Of a stretch of DNA of 64,000 bases, positions 44,967-54,444 are shown one piece after another. The notes under the pieces are model-generated. The model ran no database searches. It was given only the letters and a program-made list of their open reading frames with translations, and was not told the origin of the DNA. Position 1 is the stretch's first letter, and each line of letters opens with the position of its first letter. The DNA is taken from assembly GCF_900156495.1 (NCBI RefSeq), contig NZ_FTNT01000001.1, positions 558,001 through 622,000 on the forward strand. Direction: 5' to 3'. Source of the DNA: Williamsia sterculiae. GTDB lineage: Bacteria > Actinomycetota > Actinomycetes > Mycobacteriales > Mycobacteriaceae. Position numbers and translations under genes: made by a program.

Positions 44967-46222
44967 GTGAACGGTGGCCGGCTGTCGAGACGGGACGAGG
45001 CCAGGCCCGCGGTACGCCACAGTCGGGCCACCACATCGGCATCGTCGGGGGTGATGAGGTTGCCCATCACCCGCACCACGGTGGACATCAGCGCCGATGA
45101 CCGGATGCCCGGACGGCCGAGTATCGGAACGGCTTTCGGGACGGTCAGCAGAGACGCGAGACGGCGCGCCGCGGAGAACGCGGGACCGTAGTGGTGGCGC
45201 AACACCTCAGGCCAGACCCGCGCGAGCTCGGGGGTGTCGAGCATCCCGACGGCCAGGCGTGCGGTCTCCATGCCGTAGTCGATGCCTTCGCCGTTGAGCG
45301 GGTTGACGCATGCCGCGGCATCGCCGATGAGCATCCAGTTGGACCCGGCGACCCCACTGACCGCGCCGCCCATCGGTAGCAACGCGGATGCGATGTGCTG
45401 CGGGTCACCGTCGAGCTGCCAATCGTCCCGCTGGAAACGGTTGTAGTGCTGCAGGATCGGTCGCATTGCCATGTTGGCCGGACGCCGGGCGGTGGCCAGC
45501 GCACCGACCCCGATGTTGACTGTGCCGTCGCCGAGCGGGAACACCCAGCCGTAACCGGGGAGCAGTCCGCCGTCGGCGTCGCGCAGTTCCAGATGCGACC
45601 CCATCCACGGGTCGTCGGATCGCGCCGACCGGGTGTACGCGCGGGCCGCCACCCCGTACGCGGTGTCCCGGTGCCATTCTCGGCCCAGGGTCTTCCCCAA
45701 CGTGGAGCGCACACCGTCGGCGACGATCAGCGTGCGCACCCGGATGGTGTGAGTGTCCTGGCTGTCCCGGTCGGTCCGTACGCGCACCTCGGACACCCGG
45801 TCACCGTCACGCTCGACGTCGACGGCGCGCGCGCCCTCGACCATGGTGGCGCCGCAGTCGACGGCGTGTGCGCGCAACAGATCGTCGAACTCGGTGCGCC
45901 GTACGGCGCTGCCGTAACCGGGGAACGCGCCCGACGGCCAGCGCACCTCCTGCCGCACACCCCACCCGTTGAGCTGCAGTCCGACGATCCGCGGGCGGTC
46001 GGCGAGGACGGCACCGAGACCGAGGTGGCCGAGTTCGGCGACGGCCCGCGGCGTCAGACCGTCGCCGCAGGTCTTGTCGCGCGGAAACGTCGCGGCGTCG
46101 AGCAACACCACCTCGAGACCTGCGCGGGCGGCATGGGCGGCAGCGGCCGAACCGGCCGGACCAGCCCCGACGACGAGGACGTCGGCGGTGGCGGGCGGCT
46201 GCGGTACGGGGTCGGCGCTCAC
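44963..46222 (-). CDS. menJ: Geranylgeranyl reductase family protein MenJ
   Basis: This protein of about 419 residues is an FAD-dependent reductase that saturates one isoprene unit of menaquinone (Rv0561c in M. tuberculosis). The FAD motif VLVVGAGPAGSAAAAHAARA is near the N-terminus, followed by FPRDKTCGDGLTPRAVAELG and the late GDAAACVNPLNGEGIDYGM motif, all typical of this family. The GTG at 46222 is taken by comparison with mycobacterial MenJ; a GTG at 46243 would add 7 residues. It is coupled to the MFS gene downstream and divergent from the polyprenyl synthase. Confidence 0.94.
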   Translation of the reverse strand: MSADPVPQPPATADVLVVGAGPAGSAAAAHAARAGLEVVLLDAATFPRDKTCGDGLTPRAVAELGHLGLGAVLADRPRIVGLQLNGWGVRQEVRWPSGAFPGYGSAVRRTEFDDLLRAHAVDCGATMVEGARAVDVERDGDRVSEVRVRTDRDSQDTHTIRVRTLIVADGVRSTLGKTLGREWHRDTAYGVAARAYTRSARSDDPWMGSHLELRDADGGLLPGYGWVFPLGDGTVNIGVGALATARRPANMAMRPILQHYNRFQRDDWQLDGDPQHIASALLPMGGAVSGVAGSNWMLIGDAAACVNPLNGEGIDYGMETARLAVGMLDTPELARVWPEVLRHHYGPAFSAARRLASLLTVPKAVPILGRPGIRSSALMSTVVRVMGNLITPDDADVVARLWRTAGLASSRLDSRPPFT

Positions 46223-46381
46223 CCGAGCCAGTATCCGCTGCACGCCGCCTCGCGGCCCGACCAGGGGTCTGACCTGGGTGGACGACTGGGTCGCGCCGGT
46301 ACGGGCGCCCCCGCTACCCTCGGGGCGAGTATGTGATCACCTCTGGTAGATGATCACCCTGCCCGCTCGCCCCATCAGGGG

Positions 46382-47428
46382 GTGAGTGCAACCGGACGGA
46401 GCGCCACCACCGTGCAGACCACGTTCGCCGGCCTGAAGTTGGGGTCGGACGAGTTCGCCGCCGAGATCGCGAAGTCGCTGGCCGAGGTCGAGGCCCTGTT
46501 GCTGCGGGAACTGTCGTCGGGGGAGTCGTTCCTGACCGAGGCTGCGACCCATCTCGCGCGTGCGGGCGGCAAGCGCTTCCGGCCGATGTTCGCACTGTTG
46601 GCGTCGCACTTCGGTCCACATGCGGAGTCGCCGGACGTGGTGACCTCGGCGACCGTGGTGGAGCTGATCCACTTGGCCACGCTGTATCACGACGACGTGA
46701 TGGACGAGGCGCAGATGCGCCGAGGTGCGGCGAGCGCCAACGCCCGCTGGTCCAACAGCGTCGCGATTCTGGCGGGTGACTTCCTGTTCGCCAAGGCGTC
46801 CGGACTGGTGTCCACGCTGGGGCCGGAGTCGGTGCGGATCGTCTCGGACACGTTCGCCGAGCTGGTGACCGGGCAGATGCGGGAGACCGTCGGGGCCCAG
46901 GGCAGCGCCGACCCGGTGGACCACTACCTGCGTGTGGTGTGGGAGAAGACGGGGTCGTTGATCGCCGCGGCGGGCCGTTTCGGCGCGCGGACGTCGGGAG
47001 TGGACGCCGACGACACCGAGCGCTTGTCGCGGCTCGGCGACATCATCGGCACCGCGTTCCAGATCTCCGACGACATCATCGACATCCGCTCGGTGGCCGA
47101 CGACTCCGGTAAGACGCCGGGCACCGATCTGCGGGAGGGCGTACACACCCTGCCGGTGTTGTACGCGCTGCGCGAATCCGGTGCCGCCGCCGACCGGTTA
47201 CGGGAGGTCCTGCTGACCGCCGACGGCACCGCGGTCGCGTTGGACGACGACGACCTGGTCGCCGAAGCGCTGGAGCTGTTGGTCCGCAGTCCGGGCATGA
47301 CGCAGGCCTTGGCGACGCTGCAGGAGCTGGCCGACCAGGCGACGGCCGTGTTGTCGGAGCTGCCCCAGGGGGCGGCCAACACGGCGATGGCATCGCTGGT
47401 GCGCTACACCATCGACCGTGTCGGCTGA
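46382..47428 (+). CDS. grcC1: Polyprenyl diphosphate synthase (GrcC-type)
   Basis: This 348-residue trans-prenyltransferase builds long-chain isoprenoid diphosphates, probably for the menaquinone side chain. The first aspartate-rich motif is in LATLYHDDVMDEAQMRRG (DDVMD), and the second in ISDDIIDIRSVADDSGK (DDIID). AGGKRFRPMFALLASH is the substrate-binding region. The GTG at 46382 is directly preceded by AGGGGG; a GTG at 46412 is an alternative. Its position beside menJ matches M. tuberculosis Rv0562, supporting the symbol. Confidence 0.92.
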   Translation: MSATGRSATTVQTTFAGLKLGSDEFAAEIAKSLAEVEALLLRELSSGESFLTEAATHLARAGGKRFRPMFALLASHFGPHAESPDVVTSATVVELIHLATLYHDDVMDEAQMRRGAASANARWSNSVAILAGDFLFAKASGLVSTLGPESVRIVSDTFAELVTGQMRETVGAQGSADPVDHYLRVVWEKTGSLIAAAGRFGARTSGVDADDTERLSRLGDIIGTAFQISDDIIDIRSVADDSGKTPGTDLREGVHTLPVLYALRESGAAADRLREVLLTADGTAVALDDDDLVAEALELLVRSPGMTQALATLQELADQATAVLSELPQGAANTAMASLVRYTIDRVG

Positions 47429-47583
47429 CCGGGGTCGGGTTGGTGAAACCGGATGGGTTGGGGGGCTCGCTGAAACTTTGTCGGTGCGTCCGTCGTTGAC
47501 CGGTTGATCACGGCACCGTGATCACGCCCGAGGGCGGCCGGAGACCGCGGTCGCTCACCACAGAGTTGAGGAGCGCGAGGAAG

Positions 47584-48453
47584 ATGCACGGACATGGCGG
47601 GGCCAACGGACTGAAGACCGTCCTGTTGCTGGGGGTCATGTCGGCGATCATCGTCGCCATCGGCGCGGCATTCCGCAATCCGCTGATCCTGGTCCTCGCG
47701 GTGCTGTTCGCGGTGGGCATGAACGCCTACGTGTACTTCAACAGCGCCTCGATGTCGCTGAAGGCGATGCACGCCCAGCCGGTCACCGAGGTGGAGGCAC
47801 CGGTCATCTACCGCATCGTGCGGGAGCTCGCGACCGCGGCACGTCAGCCCATGCCCGCGCTGTACATCAGCCCGACCGAGGCACCGAACGCGTTCGCGAC
47901 CGGCCGCAACCCACAACACGCGGCGGTGTGCTGCACCCAGGGGATCCTGCAGATCCTCGACGAGCGCGAACTGCGTGCGGTTCTCGGTCACGAGCTGTCG
48001 CACGTCTACAACCGCGACATCCTCATCTCCTCGGTGGCCGGCGCGATGGCGGCGGTGATCACCGGACTGGCGAACTTCGCGATGCTGTTCGGCGCGTTCG
48101 GTAGCCGGGACAACGGTCCCAATCCGATCGCGCTGATCCTGGTGTCGCTGCTGGGGCCCATCGCGGCGACGGTGGTCAAGCTCGCGGTGTCCCGGTCGCG
48201 GGAATACCAGGCCGACGCGTCCGGCGCGGAGCTGACCGGCGATCCGCTGGCGCTGGCCTCGGCGCTGCGCAAGATCTCGGGCGGGGTGCAGGCGGCGCCG
48301 TTACCACCCAAACCCGACATCGCAGCGCAGTCGCACGCGATGATCGCCAACCCGTTCCGCGGCGGCGACCGGGTGGGCGCTCTGTTCTCCACACACCCGC
48401 CCATGGACGACCGCATCAATCGGCTCGAGCAGATGGCACGCGACGGTCGCTGA
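47584..48453 (+). CDS. htpX: Membrane protease HtpX
   Basis: This 289-residue zinc metalloprotease of the inner membrane degrades damaged membrane proteins. The M48 catalytic motif HELSH is in [18 protein letters not shown], with the third zinc ligand (glutamate) in [13 protein letters not shown]. Two hydrophobic segments near the N-terminus and two further on match HtpX. The ATG at 47584 follows GAGGAAG. Length is close to Rv0563 and the position after grcC1 is conserved. Confidence 0.95.
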   Translation: MHGHGGANGLKTVLLLGVMSAIIVAIGAAFRNPLILVLAVLFAVGMNAYVYFNSASMSLKAMHAQPVTEVEAPVIYRIVRELATAARQPMPALYISPTEAPNAFATGRNPQHAAVCCTQGILQILDERELRAVLGHELSHVYNRDILISSVAGAMAAVITGLANFAMLFGAFGSRDNGPNPIALILVSLLGPIAATVVKLAVSRSREYQADASGAELTGDPLALASALRKISGGVQAAPLPPKPDIAAQSHAMIANPFRGGDRVGALFSTHPPMDDRINRLEQMARDGR

Positions 48454-48489
48454 GCATCCGCCGCTGCGGGAGTCCGCCGTCCGGGGGAT

Positions 48490-48981
48490 CTACCGGTAGT
48501 TGATGAACTGCAGCGCGATGCCGAAGTCGTCACCCTTGAGCAAGGAGATGACGGCCTGTAGGTCGTCGCGCTTCTTGCTGGAGACCCGCAACTCGTCGCC
48601 CTGGATCTGCGCCTTGACACCCTTGGGGCCCTCGTCGCGGATCTTCTTGGAGATCTTCTTGGCGTGTTCGGAGTCGATTCCCTGGACCAGCGAGCCGGTG
48701 ATCTTGTACTGCTTGCCGGATGCGGCGACGTCGCCGGCGTCGAACGCCTTCAGCGAGATGTCGCGGCGGATGAGCTTCTCCTTGAACACCTCGAGACCGG
48801 CCTGCGCGCGTTCCTCGGCGTCGGAGGTGATGACGATCGCCTCCTCACCCGACCAGGCGATGGTGGTGTTGGTGCCGCGGAAGTCGTAGCGCTGGGACAG
48901 CTCTTTGGCGGCCTGGTTGAGCGCGTTGTCGACCTCTTGTCGATCGACCTTGCTGACCACGTCGAAGGATGAATCTGCCAT
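48490..48981 (-). CDS. YajQ family nucleotide-binding protein
   Basis: This 163-residue protein matches YajQ throughout: [20 protein letters not shown], then [17 protein letters not shown] and IKGSLVQG-like [19 protein letters not shown]. The fold is two ferredoxin-like domains, and some members bind cyclic di-GMP or tRNA. The ATG at 48981 gives the same length as mycobacterial Rv0566c; an upstream start would add six residues. It is convergent with htpX. Confidence 0.94.
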   Translation of the reverse strand: MADSSFDVVSKVDRQEVDNALNQAAKELSQRYDFRGTNTTIAWSGEEAIVITSDAEERAQAGLEVFKEKLIRRDISLKAFDAGDVAASGKQYKITGSLVQGIDSEHAKKISKKIRDEGPKGVKAQIQGDELRVSSKKRDDLQAVISLLKGDDFGIALQFINYR

Positions 48982-49054
48982 GAGGGCCAGCGTAGTCATC
49001 GGGTGCCGAGCGCAGGTGGCCCCACCTGGGCGCGTCGCACCGCGAGCCGGCTGA

Positions 49055-49900
49055 TCACCGCACCGTTGTGATGATCTCCGCGATCCGGGCCATCTGCGTC
49101 TCGTCGGGCTCGATGAACGTGAAATAGCTCAATCCCACCTCGTCGCGCAGGCGGGTGATCTCCGCGGCGACCTCGGTGACCGATCCGGACAGGGTGTTCA
49201 TCGATCGACGAGCCGCGGATTCGCTGCTGTCGTAGTCGGTGCCCGGCAGGCTCGGCAGTACCGGGGCCCGGTCCACGGCGAGGTCGAGGATGATCACGTT
49301 GAGCTCGAGGGCGTCGGCGCGCTCGCCGGCGGCCGCGCGGATGAACGACACCCGTTCGATCGCGGTGGCCTCGTCGGGCAGTTGGGACAACGCGACGATG
49401 TCGGCCGTCCGCGCGGCCAGGCGCAGGACCCGGTCGCCGACGCCCGCGATCATGATCGGCGGCGGCGACTGTACGAACGCGGGTACGTGGTCGTCACCGC
49501 GTGCGGCGTCGCGGAGGAACCGCGCGGTCTCCTCGAGGTGTTCTACCCGCGCGCCCGCTCGTTGGAACGGGATACCGGCGGCGTCGAACTCGTCGCGTAC
49601 GTAGCCGGCGCCGAGACCGATCTCCAGGCGTCCTCCGGTGAGTTGGTCGACGCTGGCCAGATCCCGGGCCAGCAGGGCCGGTCGGTAGAAGGCGGTGTTG
49701 AGCACGAAGGTGCCCACTCTGGCGTGCGGTGCGGCCGCGGCCGCAGCGACCAGAGCAGGCGCGGGACCGATGAGACCGAGGTGGTCGGGAACCATGATCA
49801 CGTCGACGCCGGCGTCCGCCGACGCTCGGACACGATCCAGGAATTCGGCGCCGGTGCCGGTGCCCATGAGATTCACGCCGAAACGCAGAGGTGGGGTCAT
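49055..49900 (-). CDS. LLM-class F420-dependent oxidoreductase (TIGR03621-like)
   Basis: This 281-residue TIM-barrel protein belongs to the luciferase-like group that uses F420 or FMN. It starts [20 protein letters not shown] with [13 protein letters not shown] near residue 30, and has [20 protein letters not shown] and [19 protein letters not shown], hallmarks of the group. The ATG at 49900 is preferred; the frame upstream overlaps the region before tRNA-Tyr and is unlikely. The substrate is unknown. It is convergent with nothing and stands alone before the tRNA cluster. Confidence 0.88.
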   Translation of the reverse strand: MTPPLRFGVNLMGTGTGAEFLDRVRASADAGVDVIMVPDHLGLIGPAPALVAAAAAAPHARVGTFVLNTAFYRPALLARDLASVDQLTGGRLEIGLGAGYVRDEFDAAGIPFQRAGARVEHLEETARFLRDAARGDDHVPAFVQSPPPIMIAGVGDRVLRLAARTADIVALSQLPDEATAIERVSFIRAAAGERADALELNVIILDLAVDRAPVLPSLPGTDYDSSESAARRSMNTLSGSVTEVAAEITRLRDEVGLSYFTFIEPDETQMARIAEIITTVR

Positions 49901-50092
49901 GGTCACGTCAGCGCGCCATTGCGGCTGGACATTCCTGCGATGGTGGAAACGATGCGCGGCCACGGCGTCGCGGGGGTTGTCGCTCGCTCCGGGAAGATGA
50001 TCTGACCTGCGGATTTCCTCCGGATCGGGGAGCCGTTGTACTGTTCTCCCGGTTGTTCCCCGCGGAGATGTTCTCCGGCGGAGATCACCCAC

Positions 50093-50173
50093 GGCAGGTT
50101 GCCCGAGCGGCCAAAGGGAGCGGACTGTAAATCCGTCGCGCAAGCTACATAGGTTCGAATCCTATACCTGCCA
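50093..50173 (+). tRNA. tRNA-Tyr (anticodon GTA)
   Basis: Acceptor arms GGCAGGT and ACCTGCC pair perfectly. The anticodon loop reads CTGTAAA with GTA, and a long variable arm (class II) and the T-loop GGTTCGAATCC are present. CC follows the discriminator A at 50173. Confidence 0.95.
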
Positions 50174-50315
50174 CCCGTGCAGAACGGCCCTGAGCTGCGG
50201 AGATCAGCTCGGGGCCGCAACTGTGCGGAGGGGCTCGCACAGCGATTTGGTGCTCGACGTCGCCGGTGTGTAACCTCGACAAGGCTTTCGGGACGGTGTG
50301 AACCGCCCCGGGCAC

Positions 50316-50388
50316 GCCCCCTTAGCTCAGTCGGTAGAGCGTTTCCATGGTAAGGAAAAGGTCAACGGTTCGATTCCGTTAGGGGGCT
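50316..50388 (+). tRNA. tRNA-Thr (anticodon GGT)
   Basis: A 73-base cloverleaf has acceptor GCCCCCT/AGGGGGC, D-arm GCTCAGTCGGTAGAGC, anticodon loop ATGGTAA with GGT, and T-arm CGGTTCGATTCCG. Confidence 0.95.
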
Positions 50389-50424
50389 CGCTGGACTCAG
50401 GACCACCTGGTTTTGGGCCACCGT

Positions 50425-50498
<74 letters not shown>

Positions 50499-50617
50499 CC
50501 ACAGTGGGCGCTACCAGGAGCGCACTGCACCAGCGGCGACATACGAACTCGTGGGCCGAGCCACGGCATCCGAGTTCGCGACGACGCTGTACCGAACACC
50601 GATCGAAAGGCAATCCC

Positions 50618-50785
50618 GTGGCCTCCTCAACAGATGTGCGCCCCAAGATCACCTTGGCCTGCGAGGTTTGCAAGCACCGCAACTACATCACCAAGAAGAA
50701 TCGGCGTAACGACCCCGATCGCCTGGAGATGAAGAAGTTCTGCCCGAACTGCGGTACACACCAGAGCCACAAAGAATCGCGCTGA
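50618..50785 (+). CDS. rpmG: 50S ribosomal protein L33 (zinc-binding form)
   Basis: This 55-residue ribosomal protein has two CxxC pairs, in [11 protein letters not shown] and [10 protein letters not shown], so it is the zinc-binding version of L33. The GTG at 50618 follows GAAAGG by a usual distance. The order of tRNAs, rpmG and had genes is the same as in mycobacteria (Rv0634B). A strong hairpin follows before the hadAB gene. Confidence 0.96.
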   Translation: MASSTDVRPKITLACEVCKHRNYITKKNRRNDPDRLEMKKFCPNCGTHQSHKESR

Positions 50786-50837
50786 CGGCTCCCGCGTTCC
50801 GGCCTCGCCGAACCGAGAGCCCCGCACACCGATCCCG

Positions 50838-50873
50838 ACTGATGGGGGCACCGCTTGCGGTGTCCCCATCAGT
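50838..50873 (+). terminator. Strong hairpin between rpmG and hadAB
   Basis: A 16-bp stem with one G-U pair (ACTGATGGGGGCACCG with CGGTGTCCCCATCAGT) encloses a CTTG tetraloop. No U-tract follows. It may terminate rpmG transcription or act as an attenuator or processing site, because it lies just before the hadAB start region. Confidence 0.65.
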
Positions 50874-50939
50874 CATATGCCCGTGAACGCGCCGTTGTCG
50901 CCCGCAGACGAAGCACCGAGCACAGAAACCGAGGTTGCC

Positions 50940-52007
50940 GTGACCGACATCCAGACGCAGGTCGACGACGCCGACCAGTCACCGCTGTCCGCCGACGAGA
51001 TCGCCGCGCACAACTCCGCGCTGGTGGGTTTCCACTACACGGTCGACGACTACTACGAGGTCGGACGTGAAGAGGTGCGCAAGCATGCGTTCGCGGTGCA
51101 GGACGACAACCCGGTGCACTGGAACGAGGCCACGGCCAAGGAGATGGGCCACGACACCCTGATCGCCGCGCCGACCTTCGTCTCGGTGCTCGGACTGGTT
51201 GCTCAGCGCAAACTGTTTCAGGAGCACATCACCGGTTACGAGTTCTGGCAGATCATGCAGAGCGACCAGCGGTTGCAGTACCACCAGCCGATCAAGGTGG
51301 GTGACCAGCTGGTGTGCGACGTCTCGTTGGACTCGTTCCGCCAGGTGGCGGGCACCGACGTGATGGTCACCAAGAACGTGATCTGGAACCAATACGACGA
51401 GCCGGTGATGACCACGTGGACCGGCCTGGTCGCCCGTGCCAGCGTGCAGGTGGACCCCGAACTGCTCGACGTGCTCGACCACGTGATGATCAAGAGCATC
51501 GTCGAGCCCGGTGGCGGCCGCACCGTGGAGCGTCCCGAGGGTCGCTACGACCTCCCGGATCCGCAGGTGGATCCCAAGCCGTACTCGGCGATCTCCTTCG
51601 ACGACCTCACCGTGGGTCAGCAACTCCCGACGCGGGTGTTCACCCTGACCCGCGGCAACCTGGTCAACTACGCCGGCGTCGCCTACGACCCCAATCCCAT
51701 CCATTTCTCGGACACCGTGGCCAGGGCCGCAGGCCTCGACGACGTCGTCGCGCAGGGAATGCAGACCATGGGCCTCGGCGGCAGCTACATCGGCGGATTC
51801 GTCGGTGATCCGGCCGCCTTCTACGAGTACAACGTGCGGTTCACCAGCCCGGTGTACGTGCCCGCGGCCGGATTCGCCGAGGTGGAGTTCACCGGCAAGA
51901 TCAAGTCGTTGGACCCGGAGACGCGGCGCGGTCAGATCGCCATCGTCGCCAAGCAGGACGGCCGGAAGATCTTCGGTCGGGCGACCGCCAACGTCCAGTT
52001 CAACTGA
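50940..52007 (+). CDS. Fused (3R)-hydroxyacyl-ACP dehydratase HadA-HadB
   Basis: The protein of about 355 residues joins two hot-dog halves that are separate hadA and hadB genes in M. tuberculosis. The N-terminal half has LVGFHYTVDDYYEVGREEVR and AVQDDNPVHWNEATA. The C-terminal half has YAGVAYDPNPIHFSDTVARA with the catalytic Asp and His, then AQGMQTMGLGG. The enzyme removes water from 3-hydroxyacyl-ACP in fatty-acid elongation for mycolic acids. The GTG at 50940 has GAGG 5 bases upstream; an ATG at 50877 would add 21 acidic residues but lacks a site. No hadC follows. Confidence 0.9.
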   Translation: MTDIQTQVDDADQSPLSADEIAAHNSALVGFHYTVDDYYEVGREEVRKHAFAVQDDNPVHWNEATAKEMGHDTLIAAPTFVSVLGLVAQRKLFQEHITGYEFWQIMQSDQRLQYHQPIKVGDQLVCDVSLDSFRQVAGTDVMVTKNVIWNQYDEPVMTTWTGLVARASVQVDPELLDVLDHVMIKSIVEPGGGRTVERPEGRYDLPDPQVDPKPYSAISFDDLTVGQQLPTRVFTLTRGNLVNYAGVAYDPNPIHFSDTVARAAGLDDVVAQGMQTMGLGGSYIGGFVGDPAAFYEYNVRFTSPVYVPAAGFAEVEFTGKIKSLDPETRRGQIAIVAKQDGRKIFGRATANVQFN

Positions 52008-52205
52008 CGCGTCGACGGCACTGCCCGTGGTCGTGAACAGGTGAGTTGGAGTTCGGTGCGTGCGGTGACGTACACTCAAGTGTCTGATACTGGACTTGCG
52101 CGCTACCCGCTAGGGTGGCGCGTTGGTTTTGTGTAGCGCAGAAACATCTGTGCGGTGTAGCGATGCACCGGACGTGGGTCACCCGCAGCGATGCGGACGG
52201 CCCAG

Positions 52206-52278
<73 letters not shown>

Positions 52279-52426
52279 CCCTTGGCCGATCGGGCACGAC
52301 GGTCGGCGCCGAAGGGCATCACGTGTGCGCGTACGCACGCCGTCGCCGGTGTATCCCGGGTCGATGACCGTACGGCGCGCATCCGTGAGGAGCATGCGAC
52401 CGCACGCTCGCGACGAGAGGAACAGG

Positions 52427-52879
52427 TTGAGCAAGCGCGACAGGGCAATCCGCGCCAAGGAAGCCGCGGACGAGGCCGGTGTCACTAAGGTCGACGACAC
52501 CGACGTCGATGCGGCTGACCTCGACGGCTCATCCGGTGACGACGCGGTCGAGGCTCAGCGCCCCTCGGGTAAGCGTGCGGCTCCGCGCGGCAAACGCTCG
52601 CGGAGCGAGGCGACGGGCACCGAGGCGGCTGACGCCTCGGCGGTCGCCGTGAAAGAGAAGAAGACCAAGAAGCGCACGGGGGAGTCCCGGAATCCGTTCG
52701 TCCGGATCTGGATCTTCCTCAAGCAGGTCGTCGGCGAGCTGAAGAAGGTCATCTGGCCTTCGCGGCGCGAGATGATCCAGTACACGATCGTCGTGTTGAT
52801 CTTCGTGGTGATCATGACCGCGATCATCGGCGGACTCGACGTGGGCTTCGCCAAGGCCGTGCTGTGGTTGTTCGGCTGA
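52427..52879 (+). CDS. secE: Preprotein translocase subunit SecE
   Basis: The C-terminal half is a typical single-helix Sec[21 protein letters not shown] followed by a membrane helix [19 protein letters not shown]. The N-terminal half (about 80 residues) is a charged Lys/Arg/Asp-rich extension, as in mycobacterial SecE. SecE stabilises SecY in the Sec export channel. The TTG at 52427 has AGAGGAAC before it and gives 150 residues; an ATG at 52394 would add 11 residues. nusG follows, and this pair is nearly universal. Confidence 0.9.
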   Translation: MSKRDRAIRAKEAADEAGVTKVDDTDVDAADLDGSSGDDAVEAQRPSGKRAAPRGKRSRSEATGTEAADASAVAVKEKKTKKRTGESRNPFVRIWIFLKQVVGELKKVIWPSRREMIQYTIVVLIFVVIMTAIIGGLDVGFAKAVLWLFG

Positions 52880-52964
52880 CGCCGGACCCGTCGGTGACGG
52901 ACTCGCAGCGGGCGGATTCACAGCGGGCGAAGCGTCACCACCAGGAAAGGGAGAGTGGGCTGCA

Positions 52965-53780
52965 GTGAGCACCCCCGAGAACGACACCGAGCGCATCCAG
53001 GACGCCGATGTCGAGGCGATCGAGTCGGGCGCGGATGCGCTCGACGCACCCGTCGACGTCGCGGCGACCGAAGAGCTGACCGAGACGGTGGCGGAATCGA
53101 TCGAGTCGACCGACCACACCGCTGACGCCCCGACCGCTGACGTCGAGGTGGAGGAGGAAGAGGACCCGGTCGAGGCGCTGAAGAAGCAGCTCCGCCGTGC
53201 CCCCGGTGACTGGTACGTCATCCACTCCTATGCCGGTTACGAGAACAAGGTGAAGGCCAACCTCGAGACCCGCGTGCAGAACCTGGACGTGGGTGACTAC
53301 ATCTTCCAGGTGGAGGTGCCCACCGAAGAGGTCACCGAGATCAAGAACGGCCAGCAGAAGAAGGTCAACCGCAAGGTGCTGCCGGGTTACATCCTGGTGC
53401 GCATGGACCTGAACGACGAGTCGTGGGGCGCGGTGCGCAACACCCCTGGGGTGACCGGATTCGTCGGTATGACGTCCAAGCCGTCGCCGTTGTCGATGAA
53501 GGAAGTGCTGCAGTTCCTGCTGCCGCGTGCCGACACCAAGAAAGCCGCATCGACGTCGAAGACCGGCGCCGAGAGCGTCGAGGAAGCAGCCGCCGCGGCA
53601 GGAATCGAGGTCGACTTCGAGGTCGGCGAGTCGGTCACCGTCATGGACGGGCCGTTCGCGACGTTGCCCGCCTCGATCAGCGAGGTCAACACCGAGCAGC
53701 GCAAGGTCAAGGTGCTGGTGTCGATCTTCGGTCGCGAGACGCCGGTGGAACTGGCCTTCAATCAGGTCGAGAAGATCTGA
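52965..53780 (+). CDS. nusG: Transcription termination/antitermination factor NusG
   Basis: This 271-residue factor binds RNA polymerase and couples it to Rho or the ribosome. Residues 1-75 are an acidic extension rich in Glu, Asp and Ala, as in actinobacteria. The NGN domain starts at [20 protein letters not shown] and includes [20 protein letters not shown]. The KOW domain is at [20 protein letters not shown]. The GTG at 52965 follows AGGGAGAG. Its last codons and stop are duplicated as an 18-bp direct repeat 62 bases downstream. Confidence 0.95.
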   Translation: MSTPENDTERIQDADVEAIESGADALDAPVDVAATEELTETVAESIESTDHTADAPTADVEVEEEEDPVEALKKQLRRAPGDWYVIHSYAGYENKVKANLETRVQNLDVGDYIFQVEVPTEEVTEIKNGQQKKVNRKVLPGYILVRMDLNDESWGAVRNTPGVTGFVGMTSKPSPLSMKEVLQFLLPRADTKKAASTSKTGAESVEEAAAAAGIEVDFEVGESVTVMDGPFATLPASISEVNTEQRKVKVLVSIFGRETPVELAFNQVEKI

Positions 53781-53867
53781 TGAGAGCGTGCGCGCGTCAG
53801 GTCGTCGCAGGCCTCATCAGATCGCAGGTCGAGAAGATCTGACGATTTCTCAGATCGCCGATCTGAG
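53763..53867 (+). promoter_or_regulatory. nusG-rplK junction with repeated GATCTGA elements and hairpins
   Basis: An 18-bp sequence CAGGTCGAGAAGATCTGA occurs at 53763-53780 (end of nusG) and again at 53825-53842. The heptamer GATCTGA or its complement occurs at 53774, 53817, 53836, 53850 and 53860, allowing alternative stems. The best is CTCAGATCG-C-CGATCTGAG at 53849-53867, 62 bases before the L11 start. Such a leader could host L1-type feedback or an attenuator. Confidence 0.6.
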
Positions 53868-53929
53868 CACGAGACTTCCGCGTCTCCAGCGGACGCGGAG
53901 AACCGAGAACGAGTAAGGAACGAAGAGAG

Positions 53930-54364
53930 ATGCCCCCCAAGAAGAAGAAGCTCGCCGGCATCATCAAGCTCCAGATCGCGGCCGGGCAGGCCAACCCTGC
54001 ACCGCCCGTCGGTCCGGCGCTCGGTCAGCACGGCGTGAACATCATGGAGTTCTGCAAGGCCTACAACGCGGCCACCGAGTCGCAGCGCGGCAACGTGGTC
54101 CCGGTCGAGATCTCCGTCTACGAGGACCGGTCCTTCGACTTCAAGTTGAAGACCCCACCCGCGGCCAAGCTGCTGTTGAAGGCGGCAGGCGTGCAGAAGG
54201 GCTCGGGAGAGCCGCACGTGAAGAAGGTCGGCAAGGTCACCATGGACCAGGTTCGTGAGATCGCCAAGACCAAGGCCGAGGACCTCAACGCCAATGACGT
54301 GGAACAGGCCGCCAAGATCATCGCCGGCACCGCCCGGTCGATGGGCCTCACCGTCGAGGGCTGA
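53930..54364 (+). CDS. rplK: 50S ribosomal protein L11
   Basis: This 144-residue protein matches L11 from its N-terminus ([20 protein letters not shown]) through [20 protein letters not shown] and the RNA-binding C-terminal domain, with [20 protein letters not shown]. It contacts 23S rRNA at the GTPase centre and stimulates RelA. A GAAGAGAG site precedes the ATG. It is paired with rplA downstream. Confidence 0.97.
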   Translation: MPPKKKKLAGIIKLQIAAGQANPAPPVGPALGQHGVNIMEFCKAYNAATESQRGNVVPVEISVYEDRSFDFKLKTPPAAKLLLKAAGVQKGSGEPHVKKVGKVTMDQVREIAKTKAEDLNANDVEQAAKIIAGTARSMGLTVEG

Positions 54365-54444
54365 CAAAAAACACCAGTAGTGGGAGGGCCGGCTTCGGCC
54401 CGACGACCACCCATCCGCGTCCGCGCGGAGAAGGAATGAGCAAC

